A DNA stretch of 13,107 bases from Methylorubrum extorquens (GTDB taxonomy: Bacteria; Pseudomonadota; Alphaproteobacteria; Rhizobiales; Beijerinckiaceae). Made by a program: the position numbers and the translations under genes. Shown piece after piece: positions 1 to 6,687 of this stretch. Within the stretch, counting starts at the first letter, position 1. Each line of letters begins with the position of its first letter. The notes beneath the pieces were generated by a model that ran no database searches, had not been told where the DNA came from, and was given only the letters and a program-made list of their open reading frames with translations. Where the stretch lies: assembly GCA_019695455.1 (NCBI GenBank), contig JAEUAC010000114.1:1-13107 (forward strand), written 5' to 3'.

Positions 1-57
1 GAGCCGGCCCGCACCTCCGCGACCTCCGTGCCGTAATAGAGCTGGGCGGCCGGCTGC
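1..57. repeat. 57-bp direct repeat, copy 1 (at the window edge)
   Basis: These bases are identical to 439-495, an offset of 438 bp or 146 codons, so the reading frame of the lipoprotein is kept. Identity ends at base 58. The left limit of the repeat is unknown because it touches the window edge. Confidence 0.95.
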
Positions 58-806
58 GGCAGGGGGCGCACGGCCGGCGCCCGGGGCGCGGGAGCCGCCG
101 CCACGAGGGGACGCTCGGGATCCAGCCGCGGCTCGAACTTGATCGCCGGCTTGCAGATGCGGCGCCGGCCGCGGGGGTCGTGCCGGGCGAGGTCGAGGTG
201 GAAGTGGTTGTAGTGGTAGATGTCCGAGCCCGGCGCCAGCACGGTCGTGAAATGCTGGCAGGCGCCGACGAACACCTCGCGCAGGAAGTCCTGGTCGACG
301 GGATCGCCCTTCCAACCGCGCTCCACCGTGACGACGCGCCCGTCCGAGAACTTGAAGGACATGATGTCGACGGCGTTGCCGAAGGAATGCTCCGAGAGCT
401 TCGCGCCGACCTTGTTGTTGCGGCCGCGGCACGAATAGGAGCCGGCCCGCACCTCCGCGACCTCCGTGCCGTAATAGAGCTGGGCGGCCGGCTGCACGGT
501 GGTCGTCAGCCAGGAATCGATCTCGGGGATGATCGGGCAGCCGAGCGTCAGGCGGTTCGAGAGCCCGATGGTGCCGCCGCCGAGCGCCGCGACCTTGAAC
601 GGATAGGTGATGCCGCAGGCGCCCGGCCCGTCGATCTCGGAAGCCCGGGACATGTACGCCGTCGGCGTGACGAGCTTCGCCGACAGGCAGGCCTGTTCGG
701 CCTCCGCCCGCCAGGGCTCCCTCTGCTCGAAGCCGAAGCGGCCGCACCCGACGAGTGCGACCGCCATCAGCGCGAGGGCCGATAACGCAACGAGGCCACG
801 ACGCAT
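1..806 (-). CDS. Extensin-like family lipoprotein with M15-type metal ligands (3' end beyond window)
   Basis: 268 complete codons are visible and the frame is still open at the left edge. The N-terminus is a lipoprotein signal: Arg-Arg, a hydrophobic stretch, then the lipobox LVGC with Cys21, so export and lipid anchoring in the cell envelope are expected. The body matches the extensin-like C-terminal domain family, named for similarity to plant extensins but related in fold to D-Ala-D-Ala carboxypeptidases and MepA. It keeps HxxGxxxD (H140, D147) and HxH (H201, H203), the zinc ligands of that clan, so a peptidoglycan peptidase role is plausible but inferred. A Pro/Ala-rich linker (about 233-250) follows, and then residues 251-268 repeat residues 105-122 exactly. 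The start is well bounded: a TAA lies in frame at 831-833 and this ATG is the only start after it. There is no clear Shine-Dalgarno sequence. It is divergent from the crotonase gene. Confidence 0.85.
   Translation of the reverse strand, partial: MRRGLVALSALALMAVALVGCGRFGFEQREPWRAEAEQACLSAKLVTPTAYMSRASEIDGPGACGITYPFKVAALGGGTIGLSNRLTLGCPIIPEIDSWLTTTVQPAAQLYYGTEVAEVRAGSYSCRGRNNKVGAKLSEHSFGNAVDIMSFKFSDGRVVTVERGWKGDPVDQDFLREVFVGACQHFTTVLAPGSDIYHYNHFHLDLARHDPRGRRRICKPAIKFEPRLDPERPLVAAAPAPRAPAVRPLPQPAAQLYYGTEVAEVRAG
439..495. repeat. 57-bp direct repeat, copy 2 (inside the extensin-like domain)
   Basis: Exact copy of 1-57. It encodes QPAAQLYYGTEVAEVRAG in the middle of the domain (residues 105-122), where it is followed by the rest of the family fold. 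This is therefore probably the original copy, with the one at the window edge being the duplicate. Confidence 0.95.
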
Positions 807-941
807 GTGCGGAGAATGCGACGGGTCCGGTTAAGGCCCGCTCAACCCTGGCCGCGCCGCACCTGACCCGATTCGGGGCAGGGCCGGCTTGCGGCGGCGG
901 CCCCCGTCGTGGAGAGAGGCGGCGACATCGGGGAGGATCGC
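807..941. promoter_or_regulatory. Divergent intergenic region
   Basis: 135 bp separate the minus-strand lipoprotein from the plus-strand crotonase gene, so promoters in both directions must lie here or in the gene starts. On the minus strand a TTGAGC box (840-845) is a possible -35, but no convincing -10 follows it. I see no clear promoter toward the crotonase gene and no strong palindrome. Confidence 0.35.
931..936 (+). promoter_or_regulatory. Ribosome binding site deciding the crotonase start
   Basis: GGGAGG, five bases before GTG 942. It favours that start over the upstream in-frame GTG at 909, which would add 11 residues of unlikely sequence. Confidence 0.7.
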
Positions 942-1721
942 GTGGCGGATCACGGGGCGTTGCAGGTCGAGATGCGGGGCGCGGTCGCGCTCGTGACGGT
1001 GTCGCGGCCCGAGCGCCGCAACGCCATCGACGAGGCCACCGTCGAGGCGATCGGCGCCTTCTTCCAGAAGCCCCCGAAGGAGGCCAAGGTCGCCGTGCTG
1101 ACGGGCGCGGGTCCGCATTTCTGCGCGGGCCTCGACCTCGAGGAGCATGCCCGGCTGAAGCGCACGCCGGTCGAGTTCATGCGCATGTGCCAGCGCTGGC
1201 ACTGGGCCTTCGACCAGATGCAGTTCGGCGGCCTGCCCATCGTGGCCGCGCTCCAGGGCGCCGTCGTGGGCGGCGGGCTCGAACTCGCGGCCGCCTGCCA
1301 TTCGCGGGTCGCGGACGCGACCACGTTCTTCGCGCTGCCGGAGGGCCAGCGGGCGATCTTCACGGGCGGGGGCGCGACCGTGCGGGTCGGGCGCATCATC
1401 GGGCCGGGCCGCATGGTCGACATGATGCTCGCCGCCCGCACCTACGGTGCCGAGCGGGGCCTCGCGCTCGGCCTCTGCCACGAGGTGGTGCCGGCCGGGC
1501 AGGCGCTGGAGCGCGCGCTCGCCATCGCGGAGGCCGCGACGCACCACGCGCCGCTGTCGAACTACGCCATGGTCACGGCGATCTCCCGCATCAACGACAT
1601 GTCGACCACCGACGGCCTCTTCGCCGAGAGCCTGATGGCCGGCATCGTGCAGTCCGGCCCGGAGGTGGCGGCCGGCCTCGCCGAGTTCCTGGAGAAGCGG
1701 GCGAAGCGGCTGGAGAGCTGA
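942..1721 (+). CDS. Crotonase-family enoyl-CoA hydratase/isomerase
   Basis: 259 residues, the normal length for a single-domain crotonase. These enzymes act on CoA thioesters in the cytosol, typically hydrating or isomerising enoyl-CoA in fatty-acid or aromatic-acid breakdown. The first oxyanion-hole segment is HFCAGLDL (59-66). The second is GAVVGGGLELA (106-116), with Glu114 at the position of one crotonase catalytic glutamate. Glu134 in ALPEGQ sits where the second glutamate is found, so hydratase chemistry looks intact. The segment FALPEGQRAIFTGGGATVRV is typical of a proteobacterial crotonase subfamily whose substrate I cannot name. I chose GTG 942 because GGGAGG (931-936) lies five bases upstream; the same frame also opens at GTG 909, which has no such site. 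The amidase gene follows 46 bp downstream on the same strand. Confidence 0.9.
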   Translation: MADHGALQVEMRGAVALVTVSRPERRNAIDEATVEAIGAFFQKPPKEAKVAVLTGAGPHFCAGLDLEEHARLKRTPVEFMRMCQRWHWAFDQMQFGGLPIVAALQGAVVGGGLELAAACHSRVADATTFFALPEGQRAIFTGGGATVRVGRIIGPGRMVDMMLAARTYGAERGLALGLCHEVVPAGQALERALAIAEAATHHAPLSNYAMVTAISRINDMSTTDGLFAESLMAGIVQSGPEVAAGLAEFLEKRAKRLES

Positions 1722-1739
1722 GCGGGCCTCCGCTAGACC
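1711..1739 (+). promoter_or_regulatory. Candidate promoter for the amidase gene
   Basis: TGGAGA (1711-1716), four of six matches to TTGACA, is followed after 17 bases by TAGACC (1734-1739) inside GCTAGACC. The latter resembles the alphaproteobacterial GCTANAWC -10 consensus. The -35 overlaps the end of the crotonase gene. The predicted transcript would start inside the hairpin 1738-1758. Confidence 0.35.
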
Positions 1740-1758
1740 GGGAGGGCCGCCCTCCCGG
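1738..1758 (+). terminator. Strong hairpin between crotonase and amidase genes
   Basis: A perfect 9-bp inverted repeat: CCGGGAGGG (1738-1746) and CCCTCCCGG (1750-1758) with a 3-base loop. There is no T-run after it. It may stop or stabilise the crotonase mRNA. Because the 3' arm ends ten bases before the amidase ATG and includes part of its weak GGGA ribosome site (1757-1760), it could also affect translation of the amidase. Confidence 0.5.
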
Positions 1759-1767
1759 GAAACCCGC

Positions 1768-3000
1768 ATGCTGTCCCTCGTCGACCTCCTGGCCCGCATC
1801 CGGTCCGGCGCGCTGACCCCCAACGGCGCCATCGCCGAGACGCTGGCCGCCATCGCGGCGCGCGAGGACGAGATCGGCGCCTTCGTGCACCGGGACCCGG
1901 CCGCGCGGGCCTCCGGGTTCGGGCCGCTGAACGGGATCGGCGTCGGCATCAAGGACATCGTGGACACGGCCGACATGCCGACCGGCATGGGCAGCGCGAT
2001 CTACGACGGCTGGCGGCCGAAGGCGGATGCCGCGATCGTGGCGGCGTTCCGGCGCGCCGGCGCGACCATCCTGGGCAAGACGGCGACGACCGCCTTCGCG
2101 TCGTCGGACCCCACCGCCACCCGCAACCCGCACGACCCCGCGCACACGCCCGGCGGCTCCTCGTCGGGCTCGGCCGCCTCCGTCGGGGCCGGCATGATCC
2201 CGCTCGCGGTCGGCACGCAGACGGGCGGATCCGTGATCCGGCCGGCCGCCTTCTGCGGGACGGCCGCCGTCAAGCCGTCCTTCCGGCTCCTGCCGACGAT
2301 CGGCGTCAAGTGCTACAGCTGGACGCTGGACACGGTCGGGCTGTTCGGCGCCGGCGTGGCGGACGTCGCGCTCGCGCTCGCCATCCTGTCCGGCCGCGGC
2401 ATGGAGGCGACGCTGCCCTCGCCGCTGCGCATCGGCATCGTGCGCCAGGACTTCGCGGGCGCCGCCGAGGCGGCCGGCGACGCGGCGCTGGAGCGCGCGG
2501 CGGCGATCCTGTCGGGCGCCGGCGCCACGGTGCGCGACGCCGACGTCCCGGGCTCCTTCGCCGAGGCCTGGGCGGCGCACGGGACGATCCAGGATTTCGA
2601 GGCCGCCAGCGCGCTCGGCTGGGAATACGACGCGCGGCGGGACGACCTGCCGCCGCAGGTGCGCGGCCATCTGGCCGCCGGCCGCGCCGTCGGGGCCGCG
2701 GAGTACGACGCGGCCCGCGGCGTCGCGAAACGCGCCCGGCGCGATGCGAAGCTGCTCTTCGCCCAATGCGACGCCGTGCTGGCGCATCCGGCCCCGGGCG
2801 CCGCCCCGCGCGGCCTCTCCTCGACGGGGGACCCGCGCTACAACCGGCTCTGGACGCTGCTCGGGACGCCCTGCGTGACGGTGCCGGACCTCGTGCGGGA
2901 CGGCGGGCTGCCGGTGGGCGTGCAGGTGATCGCGCCCTTCGCGGGGGATGCGACGGCGCTCGCGGTCGCGGCGATCCTCGAGAAGGCCAACCGGGCCTGA
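1768..3000 (+). CDS. Amidase-signature hydrolase, malonamidase E2-like
   Basis: 410 residues. Amidase-signature enzymes hydrolyse amides with a Ser-cisSer-Lys triad. All three parts are present: Lys62 in GIGVGIKD, Ser131 in GGSSSGSAA, and nucleophile Ser155 in GTQTGGSVIRPA. From memory these are the same residue numbers as in malonamidase E2 of Bradyrhizobium (about 412 aa), which converts malonamate to malonate. Arg158, reported there as the residue that grips the substrate carboxylate, is also kept. Long stretches such as GTAAVKPSFR, IGVKCYSW and STGDPRYNRLWTL look shared. The start matches the N-terminus of that enzyme; the ribosome site is only GGGA. The protein has no signal peptide, so it is cytosolic. 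It lacks the GatA context (no gatC or gatB), so it is not the tRNA amidotransferase. The exact substrate is inferred. Confidence 0.9.
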   Translation: MLSLVDLLARIRSGALTPNGAIAETLAAIAAREDEIGAFVHRDPAARASGFGPLNGIGVGIKDIVDTADMPTGMGSAIYDGWRPKADAAIVAAFRRAGATILGKTATTAFASSDPTATRNPHDPAHTPGGSSSGSAASVGAGMIPLAVGTQTGGSVIRPAAFCGTAAVKPSFRLLPTIGVKCYSWTLDTVGLFGAGVADVALALAILSGRGMEATLPSPLRIGIVRQDFAGAAEAAGDAALERAAAILSGAGATVRDADVPGSFAEAWAAHGTIQDFEAASALGWEYDARRDDLPPQVRGHLAAGRAVGAAEYDAARGVAKRARRDAKLLFAQCDAVLAHPAPGAAPRGLSSTGDPRYNRLWTLLGTPCVTVPDLVRDGGLPVGVQVIAPFAGDATALAVAAILEKANRA

Positions 3001-3052
3001 GGTGTCCCGCAGCGCAGCGCGACGTCCCCGCTATCGCCGGGAACCCGAGGCT

Positions 3053-3060
3053 GCTAGCGT
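3053..3060 (+). promoter_or_regulatory. Candidate -10 box before the small membrane peptide
   Basis: GCTAGCGT, identical to the box before ubiA at 5520-5527, lies 38 bases (from CTAG) before the ATG at 3092. No good -35 is visible at the right spacing. Confidence 0.3.
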
Positions 3061-3091
3061 CGCGTTGGTGCGCTGTTGGGGGGCTTCAGCG

Positions 3092-3193
3092 ATGGACGTC
3101 GTACTCAGACCGGATTGGTGGTCCCGCCTGCAGGTGGCCGCGGCCCTGGGGGCTCTCGGCCTGATCGGCGCCGTCGTCTTCGGGGTCTTCTGA
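3092..3193 (+). CDS. Possible 33-residue single-span membrane peptide
   Basis: The frame ATG 3092 to TGA 3191-3193 encodes a peptide with a charged and aromatic head (MDVVLRPDWWSRLQ) and then an unbroken hydrophobic segment of about 19 residues to the C-terminus (VAAALGALGLIGAVVFGVF). That is the form of a small inner-membrane protein with a short N-terminal head. A run of six G (3078-3083) lies eight bases before the ATG as a possible ribosome site, and a CTAG box lies upstream. The frame is also open further upstream, back into the amidase gene. I do not recognise a family. It could be a chance frame in GC-rich DNA, but the clean amphipathic-to-hydrophobic layout and the gap around it argue for a real gene. 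Confidence 0.4.
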   Translation: MDVVLRPDWWSRLQVAAALGALGLIGAVVFGVF

Positions 3194-3313
3194 ACCCGCA
3201 CCCCTGAACGCGGTCTGAACGACGGCGGCCGACCGGCCCGGCGGCCCGCGCGCGGCGCGCGCCGTTGCCCCGGCGCGGCCCTCATGCGAAGCCGGCCCGA
3301 ACCGGAGCCGGCC

Positions 3314-5374
3314 ATGAGCGACAACGCGCTTCTCCAGACCTGGACGACGCCCTTCGAGGCGCCGCCCTTCGACCGCATCGACAGGGCGGGATTCCGCGAG
3401 GCCTTCGAGCAGGCGCTCGCGGCCGACGACCGGGAGGTCGCGGCGATCGCGGCGGACGCCGCGGAGCCCACCTTCGCGAACACGATCGCGGCCCTGGAGC
3501 GCTCCGGTCGTCTCCTCTCCCGCGTGTGCGGCGTGTTCTACAACCTCACGGGCGCCGACACGGACGACACCCTGCAGGCGATCGAGCGCGAGATGGCGCC
3601 GCGCCTGTCGAAGCACGCGAGCGCCATCTACCTGAACGAGGCCCTGTTCCGGCGCATCGATGCGCTCTGGGCGCGGCGAGACGCGCTCGGCCTCGACGAC
3701 GAGGAGGCGCGCGTGCTGGAGCGCTACCACCGCGTCTTCACGCGGGCCGGTGCCGGACGCCCCGATGCCGTGAAGACCCGCCTCGCCGCCATCGGCGAGC
3801 GCCTGGCGACGCTCGGGACCCGGTTCAGCCAGAACGTCCTGGCGGACGAGCAGGCCTGGACGATGAACCTCGAGACCGAGGAGGACCTGGAGGGCCTGCC
3901 CGATTTCGCCCGGGCGGCCGCCCGCGAGGCGGCCGAGGCGCGCGGCGAGGCGGGCTGGACCATCACGCTCTCGCGCTCCTCCGTCGAGCCGTTCCTCACC
4001 TTCTCGGCCCGGCGCGACCTGCGCGAGGCGGCCTTCCGGGCCTGGGCGGCGCGGGGCTCCTCCGGCGGCGAGACCGACAACCGGGCGATCGTGGCCGAGA
4101 CGGTCGCGCTCCGGGCCGAGCGGGCGCGCCTGCTCGGCTTCCCGACCTTCGCGGCCTTCCGCCTGGACGACACCATGGCGGCGACGCCCGACGCGGCGCT
4201 CGGCCTGCTGCGCTCCGTGTGGGACCCGGCGCGGCGACTGGCCCGGCGCGAGGCGGAGGACATGCAGCGCCTGATCGAGGCGGAGGGCGGCACGTTCCGC
4301 CTGGAGGCCTGGGACTGGCGCTACTACGCCGAGCGCGTCCGCAAGGCCCGCTACGACCTCGATGCCGGCGAGGTGAAGCCGTACTTCACGCTCGACGGCA
4401 TGATCGAGGCGGCCTTCGACTGCGCGACGCGGCTCTTCGGCCTGCGCTTCGCCGAGCGGCACGACGTGCCCGTCTACCATCCGGACGTCCGCGTCTTCGA
4501 GGTGACGGATGCGGACGGCGCGCCCGTCGGGCTGTTCCTCGGCGACTACTTCGCCCGGCCCTCCAAGCGCTCCGGCGCCTGGATGAGCGCCTTCCGCACG
4601 CAGCGGCGGCTGGACGGCGATGTGCGGCCGATCATCGTGAACGTCATGAACTTCCAGAAGGGCTCGGGCGACGTGCCCTCCCTCCTGTCCTTCGACGACG
4701 CCCGCACGCTCTTCCACGAGTTCGGTCACGGCCTGCACGGCCTTCTGTCGGACGTGACCTACCCGATGATCGCGGGCACGAGCGTCGCGCGCGACTTCGT
4801 CGAGTTCCCGTCCCAGCTCTACGAGCACTGGCTCGAGCAGAAGGAGGTCCTGGGCCGCTTCGCCCGCCACTACCGGACGGGCGAGCCGATGCCGGACGCG
4901 CTGATCGACCGCCTGCTCTCGGCGCGCCGCTTCAACCAGGGCTTCTCGACCGTCGAGTACACCTCCTCGGCTCTGGTCGACCTCGAGTTCCACCTGCTGC
5001 CCTCGGCCGACAACCTCGACGTCGACGCGTTCGAGCGCGACACGCTGAAGGAGCTCGGCATGCCGCCCGAGATCGTCATGCGGCACCGGCCGACCCATTT
5101 CGGGCACGTCTTCGCGGGCGACGGCTATTCGTCGGCCTACTACAGCTATCTCTGGTCCGAGACGCTGGACGCGGACGGGTTTGAGGCCTTCGTCGAGGCG
5201 GGCGACATCTTCGATCCCGCCGTGGCGGATCGCCTGCGCCGCTTCGTCTATTCCGCCGGCGACCGGCGCGAGCCGGGCGACGCCTACCGGGCCTTCCGCG
5301 GCCGACTTCCCAAGCCCGAAGCCCTGATGCGCCAGCGCGGCCTCGTCGTCATGGAGGGCGGCGACGGCATGTGA
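3314..5374 (+). CDS. dcp: M3-family metallopeptidase, peptidyl-dipeptidase Dcp type
   Basis: 686 residues, normal for Dcp and oligopeptidase A. It is a cytosolic zinc peptidase that degrades short peptides; Dcp removes C-terminal dipeptides. The zinc site is HEFGH (468-472), with the third ligand Glu497 in DFVEFPSQ. The wording around it (YPMIAGTSVARDFVEFPSQLYEHW) follows Dcp, not the V(E/D)LPSQ-type sequence of oligopeptidase A. The late segment HVFAGDGYSSAYYSYLWSE (from His598, with Tyr605 and Tyr609) is the family's substrate-binding loop. There is no signal peptide. I chose ATG 3314 because GGAG (3304-3307) lies six bases before it; an ATG at 3284 in the same frame would add ten residues (MRSRPEPEPA) and has no site. 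It stands alone: two hairpins separate it from ubiA. Confidence 0.92.
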   Translation: MSDNALLQTWTTPFEAPPFDRIDRAGFREAFEQALAADDREVAAIAADAAEPTFANTIAALERSGRLLSRVCGVFYNLTGADTDDTLQAIEREMAPRLSKHASAIYLNEALFRRIDALWARRDALGLDDEEARVLERYHRVFTRAGAGRPDAVKTRLAAIGERLATLGTRFSQNVLADEQAWTMNLETEEDLEGLPDFARAAAREAAEARGEAGWTITLSRSSVEPFLTFSARRDLREAAFRAWAARGSSGGETDNRAIVAETVALRAERARLLGFPTFAAFRLDDTMAATPDAALGLLRSVWDPARRLARREAEDMQRLIEAEGGTFRLEAWDWRYYAERVRKARYDLDAGEVKPYFTLDGMIEAAFDCATRLFGLRFAERHDVPVYHPDVRVFEVTDADGAPVGLFLGDYFARPSKRSGAWMSAFRTQRRLDGDVRPIIVNVMNFQKGSGDVPSLLSFDDARTLFHEFGHGLHGLLSDVTYPMIAGTSVARDFVEFPSQLYEHWLEQKEVLGRFARHYRTGEPMPDALIDRLLSARRFNQGFSTVEYTSSALVDLEFHLLPSADNLDVDAFERDTLKELGMPPEIVMRHRPTHFGHVFAGDGYSSAYYSYLWSETLDADGFEAFVEAGDIFDPAVADRLRRFVYSAGDRREPGDAYRAFRGRLPKPEALMRQRGLVVMEGGDGM

Positions 5375-5402
5375 GGAGGAGAGCGTCGGAGCGATGCGGG
5401 CG

Positions 5403-5448
5403 CCTCGCCACCACCCGGCCGGCGGCCCGCCGGCGGGATGGGGCGAGG
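5403..5448 (+). terminator. Nested hairpin after the peptidase gene
   Basis: An outer 7-bp stem, CCTCGCC (5403-5409) with GGCGAGG (5442-5448), encloses an inner 8-base inverted repeat, GCCGGCGG (5418-5425) with CCGCCGGC (5427-5434). It lies 29 bases past the stop. There is no T-run, so whether it is a terminator or only a 3'-end stabiliser is open. Confidence 0.45.
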
Positions 5449-5460
5449 GTGGGCCGCACC

Positions 5461-5498
5461 GCGGCGACGCGGCGGCGGCCGCTGCGGGGCGTCGCCGC
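5461..5498 (+). terminator. Second hairpin before ubiA
   Basis: A perfect 10-bp inverted repeat, GCGGCGACGC (5461-5470) with GCGTCGCCGC (5489-5498), whose loop contains GCGGCCGC. It abuts the candidate -35 of ubiA, so it may insulate that promoter from upstream transcription. Confidence 0.45.
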
Positions 5499-5527
5499 CT
5501 GACGGGGCGACCCACCCGTGCTAGCGT
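5499..5527 (+). promoter_or_regulatory. Candidate ubiA promoter
   Basis: CTGACG (5499-5504) is one base from TTGACG. After 17 bases comes TAGCGT (5522-5527) inside GCTAGCGT. Expected transcription start is near 5534, giving a leader of about 20 bases that still holds the GGAG ribosome site at 5545-5548. Confidence 0.5.
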
Positions 5528-5554
5528 CCTCCCGCAGACGATCCGGAGCCTCGC

Positions 5555-6502
5555 GTGAGCCGCCCCTCCGTCCTTCCCTCCGACCGGGTCGTCGCGGATG
5601 CGCCGGCCCGCAACGCCGTCGACCGGTTCGCACCGGCCGCGTGGCGGCCCTGGCTGCGCCTCGCCCGCTACGACCGGCCGATCGGGTCGTGGCTCCTGCT
5701 CTGGCCCTGCTGGTGGTCGGCCGCGCTCGCGGCGCTCGCCTCCGGCCGGACCGCGCAGCTGCCGGCCCATCTCGCGCTGTTCCTCGTCGGCGCCTTCGTC
5801 ATGCGGGGCGCGGGCTCGACCTGGAACGACATCCTGGACCGGGACATCGACGCGCGCGTCGAGCGGACCCGCAACCGGCCGGTCGCGTCCGGCGCCATCA
5901 GGGCCCGGCACGCGCTCGTCTTCGCGGTCGCGCAATCGCTCGTCGGCCTCCTCGTCCTGATCCAGTTCAACGGCTTCGCGATCGCGACCGGCATCGCCTC
6001 GCTCGCGATCGTCGCCGTCTATCCCCTCATGAAGCGCGTCATGGCGGCGCCCCAGGCCGTGCTGGGGCTCGCCTTCGCCTGGGGGGCGCTGATGGGCTTC
6101 GCGGCCGCGTTCGCGGCGCTGCCGCCGGCCGCCTTCGCGCTCTACGCGGGCTCCATCGCCTGGGTGATCGGCTACGACACCGTCTACGGCCATCAGGACC
6201 AGCGCGACGACGCCGTGATCGGCGTGCGCTCGACCTCGCGCACCTTCGGGCGACACTCCCGCCGCATCATCGCGGGCCTCTACGTCGCGGCGGTCGTCCT
6301 GATCGGATGGAGCGTGGCGCTCTCGGGGGGCGCATGGCCGAGCGTCGTCGGCCTCGCGGCCTTCGCGGCGCATCTCGGCTGGCAGGTGGCCCGGCTCGAC
6401 CCGGCCCGGCCCGAGGTCTGCCTCGCCCTGTTCCGCTCCAATCGCGACGCCGGCGCTCTCCTCTTCGCGGGCCTTCTCGCGGACGTGCTGTTGCGGGGGT
6501 GA
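5555..6502 (+). CDS. ubiA: 4-hydroxybenzoate polyprenyltransferase (UbiA)
   Basis: 315 residues. UbiA is an inner-membrane enzyme that joins a polyprenyl chain to 4-hydroxybenzoate, the first membrane step of ubiquinone synthesis. The first diphosphate-binding motif NDxxDxxxD is present as NDILDRDID (Asn91, Asp92, Asp95, Asp99). The second aspartate-rich motif is YDTVYGHQDQRDD (Asp208, Asp215, Asp218, Asp219), followed by IGVRSTSRTFG. These, with about eight or nine hydrophobic spans from residue 45 on, fit the Coq2/UbiA type and not heme O synthase or chlorophyll synthase. Start: GTG 5555 with GGAG (5545-5548) six bases upstream. The first 30 residues are a hydrophilic N-terminal extension. 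The gene stands as a single unit with its own likely promoter; no other ubi genes are in view. Confidence 0.93.
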   Translation: MSRPSVLPSDRVVADAPARNAVDRFAPAAWRPWLRLARYDRPIGSWLLLWPCWWSAALAALASGRTAQLPAHLALFLVGAFVMRGAGSTWNDILDRDIDARVERTRNRPVASGAIRARHALVFAVAQSLVGLLVLIQFNGFAIATGIASLAIVAVYPLMKRVMAAPQAVLGLAFAWGALMGFAAAFAALPPAAFALYAGSIAWVIGYDTVYGHQDQRDDAVIGVRSTSRTFGRHSRRIIAGLYVAAVVLIGWSVALSGGAWPSVVGLAAFAAHLGWQVARLDPARPEVCLALFRSNRDAGALLFAGLLADVLLRG

Positions 6503-6510
6503 GGGATCCG

Positions 6511-6529
6511 GGACGGAGCGGGTCCGTCC
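6511..6529 (+). terminator. Hairpin just after ubiA
   Basis: GGACGGA (6511-6517) and TCCGTCC (6523-6529) form a perfect 7-bp stem with a 5-base loop, eight bases past the ubiA stop. No T-run follows. Its 3' arm overlaps the left arm of the REP-like element, so the two structures exclude each other. Confidence 0.45.
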
Positions 6530-6564
6530 TTCGCGACGCCCTCCGGCGAGGGCTCCTCAGGACG
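6525..6564. repeat. REP-like nested palindrome
   Basis: Outer arms CGTCCT (6525-6530) and AGGACG (6559-6564), inner arms GCCCTC (6538-6543) and GAGGGC (6548-6553), loop CGGC. The order 'cgtccttcg-gacgcc ... ctcctcaggacga' resembles a dispersed intergenic palindrome that I recall as common in Rhizobiales and Methylobacterium genomes. That resemblance is from memory; the symmetry itself is directly visible. Confidence 0.6.
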
Positions 6565-6658
6565 ACGAGCGTAGCGGGCGCCACGCATCGCCGACCGCGT
6601 CGGGCCGAGGAGGGCTCGACGCACCCACGCCGCCCGCGCCCTCCGGCCGCCGAGCGGA

Positions 6659-6687
6659 TTGGCAGCGCGCCTGCCGCGTCCTAGCCT
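6659..6687 (+). promoter_or_regulatory. Candidate promoter giving a leaderless transcript
   Basis: TTGGCA (6659-6664), five of six matches to TTGACA, then a 17-base spacer and TAGCCT (6682-6687). A start about seven bases past the -10 falls on the A of the ATG at 6694. In keeping with this, there is no ribosome binding site before that ATG. Confidence 0.5.

Larger units (their letters stand above)
3001..3313. other. 313-bp gap: small ORF, GC-rich palindromes, CTGAAC repeats
   Basis: This stretch between the amidase and peptidase genes contains a CTAG box (3053-3060), a possible 33-residue membrane peptide (3092-3193), and three CTGAAC copies (3190-3195, 3204-3209, 3215-3220). It also has a GC palindrome, GGCGCGCGCC at 3254-3263. 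I see no RNA gene and no clear promoter for the peptidase. Confidence 0.6.

Noticed and set aside
909..941. GTG at 909 as start of the crotonase gene
   Set aside because: It has no ribosome site, while GTG 942 has GGGAGG at good spacing and gives the normal family N-terminus.
3086..6373. A 1095-codon open frame on the minus strand opposite dcp and ubiA
   Set aside because: It is Arg/Gly/Glu/Ala-rich without any recognisable domain and lies antisense to two genes with intact catalytic motifs. Very high GC makes such long shadow frames common.
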